64,000 nt of DNA from Tetragenococcus halophilus subsp. flandriensis (GTDB taxonomy: Bacteria; Bacillota; Bacilli; Lactobacillales; Enterococcaceae), in the NCBI RefSeq assembly GCF_030161475.1, contig NZ_BSUG01000003.1:1-64000 (forward strand), in the 5' to 3' direction. The translations under genes and the position numbers were made by a program. The notes under the pieces were generated by a model that was not told the DNA's origin, made no database searches, and was given only the letters and a program-made list of their open reading frames with translations. Positions 1-7,342 of this stretch are shown here, in pieces. Every line of letters starts with the position of its first letter. Position 1 is the first letter of the stretch.

Positions 1-124
1 TTGGTACCTTTATTCTACGAGTTTTCAAGGTGTCTGTTTTCTATTTTGCTCAGAAAACATAAAAAAACTCGTATGGGCTACAAGAAAATCATTCTTGTCT
101 ACCAACACTAGAAATTATAGAGCC
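1..124. mobile_element. End of an ISL3-type insertion sequence (partial)
   Basis: Read on the minus strand from base 124, the sequence begins GGCTCTATAATTTCTAGTG, which has the GGCTCT start and general form of ISL3-family terminal inverted repeats. Only about 124 bases of the element lie in the window and no transposase codons can be recognised. An inverted repeat (TACGAGTTTT near 17 with AAAAACTCGTA near 64) and a CAAGAA/TTCTTG hairpin near 81-97 lie inside it. The bases just after 124 (TTAATCAC) would be the 8-bp target duplication, which cannot be checked here because the other end is outside the window. Family assignment is from recall of the terminal motif. Confidence 0.55.
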
Positions 125-133
125 TTAATCACT

Positions 134-170
134 AAAAACCCGTTACTCTTTTTATTGTAACGGGTTTTTT
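134..170. terminator. Bidirectional rho-independent terminator
   Basis: AAAAACCCGTTAC (134-146) pairs with GTAACGGGTTTTT (157-169), with a 10-nt loop and T-runs on both strands. On the minus strand it lies about 95 nt past the stop of the NCS2 permease gene and would end its transcript. Confidence 0.8.
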
Positions 171-264
171 ATTCTTTTCAAGCAGTTGTTTCTGATTTTA
201 AATACTTGCACTATTTTATGAGAAATAAAGAATCTTTCAAGAGTTCTCATTTCATTTCCAAATT

Positions 265-1701
265 TTAAAGTAAAGCTAAAATAATAAAGTTTAAGATAAA
301 CAATAAATCAATGACCCATAAGATAGAAGAAACTTCTTGTGTTTTACCTTTAACAATTTTTACAATCGTATAAAAAATAAATCCAGCTGCAATACCGTAA
401 GAAATACTATAACATAATCCCATAAATATTGAGGCAAAAAAAGCAGGTACTGCATCTTCTAAGCGAGTCCAATCAATATCTTTAAAAGAAGAAAGCATCA
501 TAATCCCAACTAATATCAAAGCAGGTGCTGTTGCTTGGGCAGGAACAATAGCAATTAAGGGAGAAAATAAACTGCTTAGCGCAAACATAATTGCCACTGT
601 TACCGATGTCAAGCCTGTCCTTCCGCCAGCACCGATGCCAGCTGCTGATTCAACAAATGTCGTTGTATTTGACGTACCAAAAACGGCACCAATAGAAGTA
701 GCGATTGCATCCGCAAATAATGCACGGTCCATTTTAGTGTTCATTCCTTTACTATCTTCTAAAGCTGCTTCGTCTTCTTTTGAAAAAATACCTGTTCGAC
801 GTCCTGTGCCAATAAATGTACCGATCGTGTCAAAAGTATCCGACAAACTAAAGGCTATGATAGTCATGATCACTTGCGGAATCTTGGCGGAATCATTGAA
901 TAACGATTGCATTCCTTCTTGGCCAAAAGCCGCTCCAAAGGTCACCCCTAATTCATCGACAGATTGACTTAACGAATTAGCGTCCAGATCTACAGCGCTT
1001 AAATCAACCACACCCATTAAAATACCAATAATTGTTGTTGCCACAATACCTATTAATACAGCGCCGCGTACATTGGATACTACTAATATCGTCATTATCA
1101 CTAATCCAATAAGCGCCAAAATGACTGCTGGGTTATCAAAATCGACCAATGCAGGGACGATCCCTCCATTAATGTCTACACTAACAACTTCGCTTCCTTC
1201 CACTGTTGCATCAATAATCGAATCAGAATCCGCTGAAAAAGTTAACAAGTTTGCGTTTTTCAAACCAACATAGGCAACAAAAATTCCGATACCACCGCCT
1301 ATAGCATGTTGCATACTTTCCGGGATCGCACGAATAATTAATTTTCGAATTTTTGTGATCGTTATAAAAATATTAATTAAACCACAGATAAATACCATAG
1401 CTAGTGCTTGTTGCCAACTATAGCCTAAACCAAAAGCGACTGTGTAAGTAAAAAAGGCATTTAGCCCCATGCCAGGAGCTTGTGCATAAGGAACATTAGC
1501 AAACAAACCCATCACCAATGTGCCAATAACAGAGGCGATAATTGTCGCTAAAAATACCGCCTGAAAAGGCATCCCCGCAGCGGATAATATCGTGGGATTC
1601 ACAAATAAAATATAACTCATTGCAAAAAACGTGGTTATTCCCGCCATAATTTCTGTTGAAACCTTGCTACCATTTTCCTTTAATTTGAAAAACTTCTCCA
1701 T
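265..1701 (-). CDS. NCS2-family purine-type permease (AzgA/PbuG/PbuO-like)
   Basis: Polytopic membrane transporter expected to bring in a nucleobase (hypoxanthine, guanine, adenine or xanthine) by proton symport. The N-terminal part has the family pattern MAGITTFFAMSYILFVNP, then PGMGLNAFFTYTV, the DTFDTIGTFIGTGRR segment near residue 290, and TSNTTTFVESAAGIGAGGR near residue 345, all typical of the AzgA/PbuG branch of NCS2. The hydrophobic profile fits 12-14 membrane segments. The chosen ATG (478 aa) has GAGGAG 11 nt upstream; an in-frame GTG four codons earlier overlaps that site. The gene stands alone between two intergenic regions. The exact base transported cannot be told from sequence. 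Confidence 0.88.
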   Translation of the reverse strand: MEKFFKLKENGSKVSTEIMAGITTFFAMSYILFVNPTILSAAGMPFQAVFLATIIASVIGTLVMGLFANVPYAQAPGMGLNAFFTYTVAFGLGYSWQQALAMVFICGLINIFITITKIRKLIIRAIPESMQHAIGGGIGIFVAYVGLKNANLLTFSADSDSIIDATVEGSEVVSVDINGGIVPALVDFDNPAVILALIGLVIMTILVVSNVRGAVLIGIVATTIIGILMGVVDLSAVDLDANSLSQSVDELGVTFGAAFGQEGMQSLFNDSAKIPQVIMTIIAFSLSDTFDTIGTFIGTGRRTGIFSKEDEAALEDSKGMNTKMDRALFADAIATSIGAVFGTSNTTTFVESAAGIGAGGRTGLTSVTVAIMFALSSLFSPLIAIVPAQATAPALILVGIMMLSSFKDIDWTRLEDAVPAFFASIFMGLCYSISYGIAAGFIFYTIVKIVKGKTQEVSSILWVIDLLFILNFIILALL

Positions 1702-1850
1702 TCCTTTTTTCACTCCTCATATAATTATCATGTTCAAGGAAAATAAGAACACTTTCTAATCTTTAACTTTACTTTGAACAACTATTGATTATAGAGATAT
1801 AGAAACAACAATTCAATTAAAACTTAACAAAATAAGCATTATTGATTATA

Positions 1851-1863
1851 AACGTTCGTATTT
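1851..1863 (-). promoter_or_regulatory. Possible PurR box upstream of the purine-type permease
   Basis: On the minus strand AAATACGAACGTT resembles the Gram-positive PurBox AWWWCCGAACWWT with two mismatches, and a TATAAT follows directly downstream at 1850-1845. A single box without a second copy and without a clear -35 makes this tentative. Confidence 0.25.
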
Positions 1864-1898
1864 TGTTGATATATATATAGATGACTTCTACTAACAGT

Positions 1899-1926
1899 TT
1901 GTAAAAAAGCTTATTTATGGTAGACT
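1899..1926 (+). promoter_or_regulatory. Sigma-A-type promoter for the HAD phosphatase
   Basis: TTGTAA at 1899-1904 and TAGACT at 1921-1926 are separated by 16 nt and lie 31 nt upstream of the start codon at 1957. Confidence 0.5.
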
Positions 1927-1956
1927 AGATGAAAATCATTAACAAGGGAGATTTTT

Positions 1957-2760
1957 ATGACAAAAAAGTTAATCGCTCTAGATTTAGATGGTACAACATT
2001 GAATAGTACTTCCTTGATCAGTACTAAAACAGCGCAGATACTACAAAAAGCTAGAGATAAGGGTCATGTTGTGAGCATTGCAACCGGTCGTCCTTATCGT
2101 ATGAGTGCCCATTATTATCAACAGTTAAAATTAGACACTCCCATAGTCAATTTTAACGGAGCATTAGTTCATAAACCTCAACAAAAATGGGCGTATGAAA
2201 AAGAGTATTCTATCCAAAGAGAGATCGCTTTTGAAATTCTTGCGCAAAAAGAAAAGCTACATTTAGACTTTGTCGCAGCCGAAAATCGAGAGAATTTTTT
2301 TATCGATAGTCTGCAAAATTTTCAAAAAGACTTTTTTGCCGCAGATACTGCTTCTGATGCCAACCTATTTTCTCAATTAAAAAATAATCCAACTTCTGTT
2401 ATGCTTAAAACAAAAAACGAATATTCAAGCTTTGTTGTTGAAACATTGACAAAACAATTTGCAGATGACATCGAAGTACGTACTTGGGGCGGTCCTAGCG
2501 CTGTTTTAGAAGTGGTGCCTAAAGGTGTACAAAAAGCGATGGCAGTATCAGTGGTAGCCGAATCAATGCAAATTAAACCAAAGGATATTATCGCCTTTGG
2601 GGATGAACATAACGATGTTGAATTACTTGATTATGCGGGTTGGGGTGTTGCAATGAAAAATGGTACAGAACAAGTCAAAAGTGTTGCCAATGACATTACA
2701 GACAAAACCAACGATGAAGACGGTATGGTTGAATACTTAGAAAACCTATTAGCTATCTGA
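1957..2760 (+). CDS. Cof-type HAD-superfamily sugar phosphatase
   Basis: Cytosolic hydrolase of the HAD IIB (Cof) group that probably dephosphorylates sugar phosphates or similar metabolites. Motif I DLDGTTLNS occurs at residues 8-16 with both catalytic aspartates; the motif II threonine is in ATGRPYRM near residue 42; motif III lysine lies near residue 190; motif IV GDEHNDVEL is near residue 215. The length of 267 aa is usual for the family. The start ATG follows AAGGGAG with 7-nt spacing. Single gene with its own promoter and a strong hairpin downstream. The substrate is unknown, as is common for Cof proteins. Confidence 0.9.
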   Translation: MTKKLIALDLDGTTLNSTSLISTKTAQILQKARDKGHVVSIATGRPYRMSAHYYQQLKLDTPIVNFNGALVHKPQQKWAYEKEYSIQREIAFEILAQKEKLHLDFVAAENRENFFIDSLQNFQKDFFAADTASDANLFSQLKNNPTSVMLKTKNEYSSFVVETLTKQFADDIEVRTWGGPSAVLEVVPKGVQKAMAVSVVAESMQIKPKDIIAFGDEHNDVELLDYAGWGVAMKNGTEQVKSVANDITDKTNDEDGMVEYLENLLAI

Positions 2761-2771
2761 TTGAAAAATAA

Positions 2772-2829
2772 TAGCAATCTAGCAGCATCACTTATTGAGT
2801 GAAAAATAAATGACTCTGCTAGATTGCTA
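2772..2829. terminator. Hairpin downstream of the HAD gene
   Basis: TAGCAATCTAGCAG (2772-2785) and CTGCTAGATTGCTA (2816-2829) form a perfect 14-bp stem with a 30-nt loop, followed by only a short T-rich stretch. Probable terminator. Confidence 0.6.
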
Positions 2830-2935
2830 TTTCTATATGGTATAGTCATGATAAAGAAACTTTTAGCTGAAATGTTTCAAGAAAATAAAAAATGACTCTT
2901 GCATTTTTATAAAAAAATGAGAAAATATTATTTGC

Positions 2936-3023
2936 GGAGAGTTGGCAGAGCGGTAATGCACTGGACTCGAAATCCAGCGAGCCGTATAAAAGCGGTGCAC
3001 GGGTTCAAATCCCGTACTCTCCT
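2936..3023 (+). tRNA. tRNA-Ser (anticodon CGA)
   Basis: The acceptor arm GGAGAGT (2936-2942) pairs fully with ACTCTCC (3016-3022). The anticodon loop ACTCGAAA lies between CTGG and CCAG, giving CGA. A long variable arm marks a class II tRNA, and the T-loop is GGGTTCAAATCCC. CCA is not encoded. It would read UCG serine codons. Confidence 0.93.
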
Positions 3024-3029
3024 TACCTC

Positions 3030-3072
3030 AGAGAAGAAACGATGTTTTATCAACGTTTCTTCTCTGTTTTTT
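3030..3072 (+). terminator. Terminator of tRNA-Ser
   Basis: AGAGAAGAAACG (3030-3041) and CGTTTCTTCTCT (3054-3065) form a perfect 12-bp stem followed by GTTTTTTT. Confidence 0.85.
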
Positions 3073-3123
3073 TATTTTATTTACTGACCCCATTAAACTT
3101 AAAGTATCTCTTTTTTCCAAAAT

Positions 3124-3185
3124 AAAAAAGCTTAGATAAGGCCATGTCAATAATTAAAGCGCATACATTCGGTCTTTATCTAAGC
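3124..3185 (-). terminator. Terminator downstream of the TetR gene
   Basis: GCTTAGATAAGGCC (3130-3143) pairs with GGTCTTTATCTAAGC (3171-3185) with one bulge. On the minus strand the stem is followed by TTTTTTATT, so it ends the TetR transcript. Confidence 0.7.
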
Positions 3186-3207
3186 AAAAAGATGGGTTAT
3201 TAGTTTT

Positions 3208-3789
3208 TTACTTCTTTCCACCACTTAAATTAATATCTTCATAATTACTTTCTAAAATAGCATTTACACTATTTTCTATAATAGTAATAGTTTGTTGGCG
3301 TGACGGGACAATAACTTTTGACAACATCAAGGTAGCTAGCCCGGTAATAGTAATCCATGTTCCATGAAAAAGAGCTTCAATATATTCTTCGGATAAGTTC
3401 TGATATTCTTTTTCCTGCAGAAGTGTATCTTTGATAAAACGATAAGAAAGATCATACATCGCTTTACCGCCACCTTTTTCATCAAGGTACATCGCCATAA
3501 ATAAACGTGGGTTCTTCTGAGCAAAATCAATATAATTAATGCTAATATCTATAACTTTATCTCCAGTATGTTCAACACTAAAAACCTTTTTTGTCAGATC
3601 ATCAAATATTTCTTTGATCAAGGTCTGCTTTAAGTCTTCCATATTATCAAATTCTAAGTAAATCGGCTGCGTAGACACACCCATTTGGTTTGCCACATTT
3701 CGTGCTGTAAAGTTACTAAACCCATCTTTTTCAATCAGCTCATAAGCAGCTTTTAAAATATGTTCTCTTGTATATACTTTATGTCGCAT
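3208..3789 (-). CDS. TetR/AcrR-family transcriptional regulator
   Basis: DNA-binding repressor of 193 aa. The N-terminal helix-turn-helix spans about residues 8-52 (TREHILKAAYELI, then FTARNVANQMGVSTQPIYLEF). The rest is the helical ligand-binding and dimerisation domain. It is a clear paralogue of the TetR protein at 60114-60704: the recognition-helix segment STQPIYLEF and the following NMEDLKQ are identical. The start ATG has GGAGG seven nt upstream. It is divergent from the ThrE-like exporter pair across a 320-nt gap, so that pair or its own gene are candidate targets. The ligand is unknown. Confidence 0.88.
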   Translation of the reverse strand: MRHKVYTREHILKAAYELIEKDGFSNFTARNVANQMGVSTQPIYLEFDNMEDLKQTLIKEIFDDLTKKVFSVEHTGDKVIDISINYIDFAQKNPRLFMAMYLDEKGGGKAMYDLSYRFIKDTLLQEKEYQNLSEEYIEALFHGTWITITGLATLMLSKVIVPSRQQTITIIENSVNAILESNYEDINLSGGKK

Positions 3790-4110
3790 AACATAGCCTC
3801 CCTTCTTTCTCTTTACACCCGTATACTGTTATTTTAACCGACAAATACAATTTTTTAAAGGGATTTATCCTCGTTTTATAAAAACGGTTATTTGTTTATA
3901 ATTAACTATCGTTACAGTAAAATCAACATTTTTCCTTTCTTAACCTTTTTTATTTCAATGAACGTACTTATTTAACATAAGTAGTATGATAAGCTTGTTT
4001 AATTACAAAAAATCTTTCTTGTAAGTCCCTGGGCAAACAGATAGAATGATGGAAAAGGTTTTGTATTCTTACAAGTATTATTGTTTATTTGTTAGACGAG
4101 GAGAAAAAGT
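3790..4110. other. Intergenic region between tetR and the ThrE-like genes
   Basis: About 320 nt of AT-rich DNA that must hold divergent promoters. On the minus strand near 3812-3828 there is AAATAACAGTATAC, nearly repeated in front of the paralogous tetR at 60.7 kb. No riboswitch or convincing -35/-10 pair was recognised. Confidence 0.4.
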
Positions 4111-4872
4111 ATGGAAAAAACAAAAAGCCTATTAATAGATACTTGTTTATTAGCTGGAAAAATTATGATGGAGAGTGGTTCAGAAGTTTATCGTGTAGAA
4201 GATACGATGAATCGTATCGCCGAAAACGCAAACGAACCTGATAGTAAGAGCTATGTTACAGCAACCGGTATTTTCATGGGACTAAAAAGTAGTCACTCTA
4301 CCCAAATTGAAAATGTAGGCGAACGAAACATCAATTTAGAAAAAGTTGAAGCTGTGAACCAATTATCCAGAGAATTCGCTGAAAAAAGCGTCAATTTAAC
4401 AACACTTTACAAACAACTCAAACAAATTGATAAGGACACCCCTGAGTTTCCTCTTTCGATACAAATTCTCAGTGCGGCATTTTTAAGTGCATTTTTAATG
4501 ATATTATTTGGCGGTAGTTGGATAAACTTCCTCCCTACCTTGTTGATAGGCGGCGTCGGTTATTCTGCAAAATATATCATTAAACAAAGTTTCGACTTGC
4601 GTTTTTTTGACACTTTCTTGGCTTCATTGGTCATCGGTTTACTGGCTTTTGCCTTTACTCAAACAAATCTTGCCGTTAGTTTTGATTATATGTGTATTGG
4701 CGCGGTCATGCCCTTGGTTCCCGGGGTTGCAATTACAGCTTCCCTACGAGATACTTTAGCCGGTCATCTTGTTAGTGGACTTGTTCGTGGAACTGAAGCT
4801 ATTATTGTAGCTGCAGCAATTGCTATTGGAATTGCTTGTGTGCTTTCTATTTTTGGAGGAATTCTAACATGA
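4111..4872 (+). CDS. Threonine/serine exporter family protein, large part (ThrE_N)
   Basis: Inner half of a two-gene ThrE-type exporter (DUF1212). Residues 1-115 form a soluble region with the family signature LAGKIMMESGSEVYRVEDTM near the start, followed by about five membrane segments ending in VLSIFGGIL. In Corynebacterium ThrE exports threonine and serine; in lactic acid bacteria the split pair is usually annotated by homology only. ATG follows GAGGAGAAAAAGT. Its TGA overlaps the ATG of the next gene (ATGA), so the two are translationally coupled and presumably act as one complex. Confidence 0.88.
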   Translation: MEKTKSLLIDTCLLAGKIMMESGSEVYRVEDTMNRIAENANEPDSKSYVTATGIFMGLKSSHSTQIENVGERNINLEKVEAVNQLSREFAEKSVNLTTLYKQLKQIDKDTPEFPLSIQILSAAFLSAFLMILFGGSWINFLPTLLIGGVGYSAKYIIKQSFDLRFFDTFLASLVIGLLAFAFTQTNLAVSFDYMCIGAVMPLVPGVAITASLRDTLAGHLVSGLVRGTEAIIVAAAIAIGIACVLSIFGGILT

Positions 4873-5312
4873 CTTTTTTGCTTCATTTTTCTTTTAGTTT
4901 TTTTAGTAGTGCAGCATTTGGCTTTATAGCAAATATCCCGCGTCGTGCACTTTTAGCTAGCGGTTTTACTGGTGCTGTAGGCTGGATAATATATTTTTAT
5001 TTAAATCAATTATTTCATAGTATCGCTTTTCCTAATTTTGCCGCAGCATTTATCATTGGTTGTTTAAGTATCTTTTTCTCCAAGAAAAAGAAAATGCCTA
5101 TGATCATTTTCTACATTCCAGGTCTAATCCCCTTAGTTCCCGGCGGTCCTTCATATGAAGCAGTTCGGGCTTTTGCTTTGGAAGATCCTAATGTTGGTTT
5201 TCAAAAGTTAATAGTTGTAACAACTACTGCTATAAGTATTGCTGGAGGTTTGATGGTAACGAGTTTGGTAGAACAAATCATTAATAAATGGTTGCGTTTT
5301 AGAAAGGTTTAA
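4869..5312 (+). CDS. Threonine/serine exporter family protein, small part (ThrE_2)
   Basis: Integral membrane protein of 147 aa with about four hydrophobic segments and the motif IPGLIPLVPGGPSYEAVRA near residue 85, typical of the DUF3815/ThrE_2 half of the exporter. The chosen ATG overlaps the stop of the upstream gene by 4 nt and has GGAGG 9 nt upstream (TTTTGGAGGAATTCTAAC); an upstream in-frame ATG at 4836 lies inside the previous gene and lacks a ribosome site. It works with the preceding product. The transported solute is inferred only from family. Confidence 0.85.
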   Translation: MTFLLHFSFSFFSSAAFGFIANIPRRALLASGFTGAVGWIIYFYLNQLFHSIAFPNFAAAFIIGCLSIFFSKKKKMPMIIFYIPGLIPLVPGGPSYEAVRAFALEDPNVGFQKLIVVTTTAISIAGGLMVTSLVEQIINKWLRFRKV

Positions 5313-5413
5313 TAAAATACTAATTTTTTTGAAATCGGTCGCTAGTTGCATGCTTTTTTTATAATTCTGGTTATAATTATAATCAGAGTGGTAGAAAACA
5401 GAGGTGGCATATA

Positions 5414-6010
5414 TTGAGTATTACAACGTCAAGAAGACTAATCAACTTCATTTCTCTATGTGGCTTTTTTGCTTTAATCTTTTTAACAGTATATTTTTAC
5501 CATCTAGGAATTTTTAACGATTTACAAAATTTACAAGAATTTGTGAGCCAAGCAACGCTTTGGGCGCCTCTTGTCTTTATTTTGATCCAAATTCTACAAG
5601 TGATCATTCCCATTATACCTGGTGGAATTTCTCTAGCTGCCGGTGTTTTACTTTTTGGTCCATTAGAGGGTTTTTTATACAATTATATAGGAATTTGTAT
5701 CGGTTCTCTAATACTTTTTTGGTTGGGACGCCAATATGGAAGACCCCTTATTTTGCGCTTAGTAAATGAAAAAACTTATCATAAATATATTCATTGGCTA
5801 GATAACCAAAAACGTTTTGATCGCCTTTTTACTTTAGCGATATTTTTACCTATCGCTCCAGATGATGCTTTGTGCTTGATGGCAAGTTTAACTAAAATTT
5901 CTTTTAAAAAGTTTACCTGGATTATTTTATTGGCAAAACCTGCTTCTGTCTTTGCATATAGCCTCATTTTATTATATGGCAGTGAACACATCGTCCAATT
6001 TCTGTTATGA
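5414..6010 (+). CDS. TVP38/TMEM64 (VTT-domain, DedA-like) membrane protein
   Basis: Integral membrane protein of 198 aa with five to six hydrophobic segments and the VTT (SNARE-associated) core: IIPGGISLAAGVLLFGPLEG near residue 68, GSLILFWLGRQYGRP near residue 96, and IAPDDALCLMASLTK near residue 145. Members of this superfamily include lipid scramblases and flippases. Start is TTG at 5414 preceded by GAGGTGG; no better ATG exists. Own transcription unit. The specific role in this organism is not known. Confidence 0.85.
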   Translation: MSITTSRRLINFISLCGFFALIFLTVYFYHLGIFNDLQNLQEFVSQATLWAPLVFILIQILQVIIPIIPGGISLAAGVLLFGPLEGFLYNYIGICIGSLILFWLGRQYGRPLILRLVNEKTYHKYIHWLDNQKRFDRLFTLAIFLPIAPDDALCLMASLTKISFKKFTWIILLAKPASVFAYSLILLYGSEHIVQFLL

Positions 6011-6122
6011 AAAAATTTGAGATCGTAGTTTAAGTGCCAAACAAAATCTTTGGTCATACTTTGTAATTATGTTATAGTACAAAAGGTTGTTGTTATAAAA
6101 AATTTAAAGGAGGGATGTATAA

Positions 6123-6281
6123 ATGACATTTAAAAAAGAAGATTTAGCTTACCGTATCGCTTTTGATACAAATACAAACCAATTTATGGCAATTGATTCA
6201 AAAGATGAAGAACATGTCGCTTACGGTGTAACAATCGAACACGCAATTAAAAACTTAAATGCTGAAAAAGCCAACGTCTAG
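6123..6281 (+). CDS. Small conserved-looking protein of unknown function (52 aa)
   Basis: Reads MTFKKEDLAYRIAFDTNTNQ at its start and ends NLNAEKANV. It has a strong ribosome site (AAAGGAGG, 9 nt before ATG) and its own terminator 44 nt after the stop, so it is very likely a real gene. No signal peptide or membrane segment; the composition is mixed and compatible with a small folded cytosolic protein. I do not recognise a named family. Confidence 0.75.
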   Translation: MTFKKEDLAYRIAFDTNTNQFMAIDSKDEEHVAYGVTIEHAIKNLNAEKANV

Positions 6282-6324
6282 AGAAAGGATCTCTCAAATG
6301 AATTCAACTGTTTCCTCTTACTGA

Positions 6325-6369
6325 AGCTGTTAGTAGTAATGACCACTTTTACTGCTAACAGCTTTTTTG
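6325..6369 (+). terminator. Terminator of the 52-aa gene
   Basis: AGCTGTTAGTAGTAA (6325-6339) pairs with TTACTGCTAACAGCT (6349-6363) with one G-T pair, followed by six more Ts. Confidence 0.85.
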
Positions 6370-6607
6370 TATGCAAAAAGATACTTAAAGTGAGCACCTT
6401 ATAGTTTGGTTATACTATTCCATCAAACAAGTCCCCTACAGTTTCTATATCGAAAAACTGAAAAATATGCGCATTGTTCATTTTTATCAACCAACCTACA
6501 TATAATTCTACTAATATTTATCCAACCATAGACAAAAAATAATATTTTTCTTAAATTGTTCGAACGTTTATTTAACTCGTTTTTTTATTTTAATCGTTTT
6601 ATCGCAT
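6370..6607. other. Intergenic region before hairpin array 1
   Basis: No gene, tRNA or promoter recognised. AAATTGTTC at 6553-6561 and the bases after it recur in front of the second hairpin array (12605-12613), so the left border of the repeated segment lies about here. Confidence 0.5.
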
Positions 6608-6847
6608 ATTCGATAGCTGAATGGATAATGTTTTACTGCTTTATTGTTCATTCGACTACTGAATAAACAATGTTTTGCCGTTTTATTGTTCATTCGACTG
6701 CTGAATAAACAATGTTTTGCTGTTTTATTGTTCGTTCGTCTATTGAATAAACAATGTTTCGCCATTTTATTGTTCATTCGGCTACTGAATAAACAATACT
6801 TTTCGATTTTTTTATTCATTCGACTGCTGAATGAACAATACTTTGCA
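6608..6847. repeat. Tandem 42-bp hairpin array 1
   Basis: About six units repeat with an exact 42-bp period in the middle: the ATTGTTC/ATTGTTCG starts fall at 6643, 6685, 6727 and 6769. Each unit holds an inverted repeat of the form TTGTTYATTC-N7-GAATAAACAA, so each can fold into a hairpin of about 10 bp, with a T/G-rich spacer between. Because 42 is a multiple of three, both strands stay open as 14-residue repeats, but there is no ribosome site and coding is unlikely. The array is followed by ATCTCATTACCTT (6848-6860), also found after array 2. Confidence 0.85.
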
Positions 6848-6860
6848 ATCTCATTACCTT

Positions 6861-6919
6861 CGTTTGTTCAACTCATCAACTAAGTCTTAAAAGCCTTATT
6901 TGCCTATAAAGCTAACATG
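6861..6919 (-). pseudogene. Relic of the pgi 3' end
   Basis: Aligning 6861-6919 with 13007-13066 (the last 20 codons of pgi) gives 52 matches in 60 columns with one gap, in the same orientation. The relic frame is broken by stops (for example TAG and TAA within GCTTTATAGGCAAATAAGG on the minus strand). Homology stops within a few bases of the pgi stop codon, and the relic is joined directly to the array-1 flank. It marks an old duplication or insertion event at the end of pgi. Confidence 0.75.
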
Positions 6920-6954
6920 GTTTTCTTATAGATCACCCTCTATTTCTATCTTTT

Positions 6955-7143
6955 CTAATTATAAAATCCCATTATATCAACATTTACATCATATAATTTA
7001 CTTTTTATTTTATATCTCTTGTAGCTCAGTTTAAAAGTAACTATTTTATCAGCAAATTTTTTGTTGAACCTATATTTGATTTTTTCTTTATCAAAATAAT
7101 AATACTGTTGCAGGAAATGATTTACCTGAGTTTCCGTCGCCAC
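6955..7143 (-). CDS. Unrecognised small ORF, possibly a phage gene fragment
   Basis: 62 aa from a GTG with GGAG nine nt upstream. The frame continues upstream as SELPDV before a stop, giving a beginning like ELPDVATETQVNHFLQQYYY, which weakly recalls the N-terminus of ArpU-like phage late-gene regulators; this is a pattern impression only. The rest is basic and rich in tyrosine and lysine. It could be a decayed gene of the island. No function can be given. Confidence 0.3.
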   Translation of the reverse strand: MATETQVNHFLQQYYYFDKEKIKYRFNKKFADKIVTFKLSYKRYKIKSKLYDVNVDIMGFYN

Positions 7144-7274
7144 ATCTGGCAGCTCCGAGAATTAGTGTTAAATGTAATAGCTCGAAATTTAAATGATACA
7201 ATCCCCTCCCGCAATTAAGCTCGGACTTTGGTGGTCAATTAAACAAAACACTAATTATTAGATTTCAAAAAACT

Positions 7275-7304
7275 TTGAATGTTTTGTTTTATTCGTGTTA
7301 AGAT
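7275..7304 (+). promoter_or_regulatory. Promoter of the GDPD gene
   Basis: TTGAAT (7275-7280) and TAAGAT (7299-7304) with 18-nt spacing and an upstream TG (extended -10). Transcription would start near 7311, which excludes the in-frame ATG at 7295 and supports the start at 7343. Confidence 0.6.
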
Positions 7305-7342
7305 TAATTGATTTATTACATAAGGAGCGTTTTGTATTTGTC

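Noticed and set aside
1..130. 3' part of a structured RNA such as RNase P or 6S RNA
   Set aside because: Conserved core sequences of these RNAs are absent, and the GGCTCT terminal motif on the minus strand explains the segment better as an insertion-sequence end.
1702..1956. Purine riboswitch before the NCS2 permease
   Set aside because: The conserved loop and junction bases of the purine aptamer were not found on the minus strand; only a weak PurR-box-like sequence is present.
2899..3087. 62-codon open frame across tRNA-Ser
   Set aside because: It reads through the tRNA gene and its terminator and has no ribosome site.
6608..6847. CRISPR-like repeat array
   Set aside because: The units are contiguous 42-bp repeats with near-constant spacers, no unique spacers and no cas genes nearby.
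6568..6883. Open frames of about 80 codons on both strands with 14-residue repeats
   Set aside because: They are a by-product of the 42-bp period (14 codons) of the hairpin array. Neither has a ribosome site, and the sequence repeats are of DNA hairpins, not of a protein pattern.
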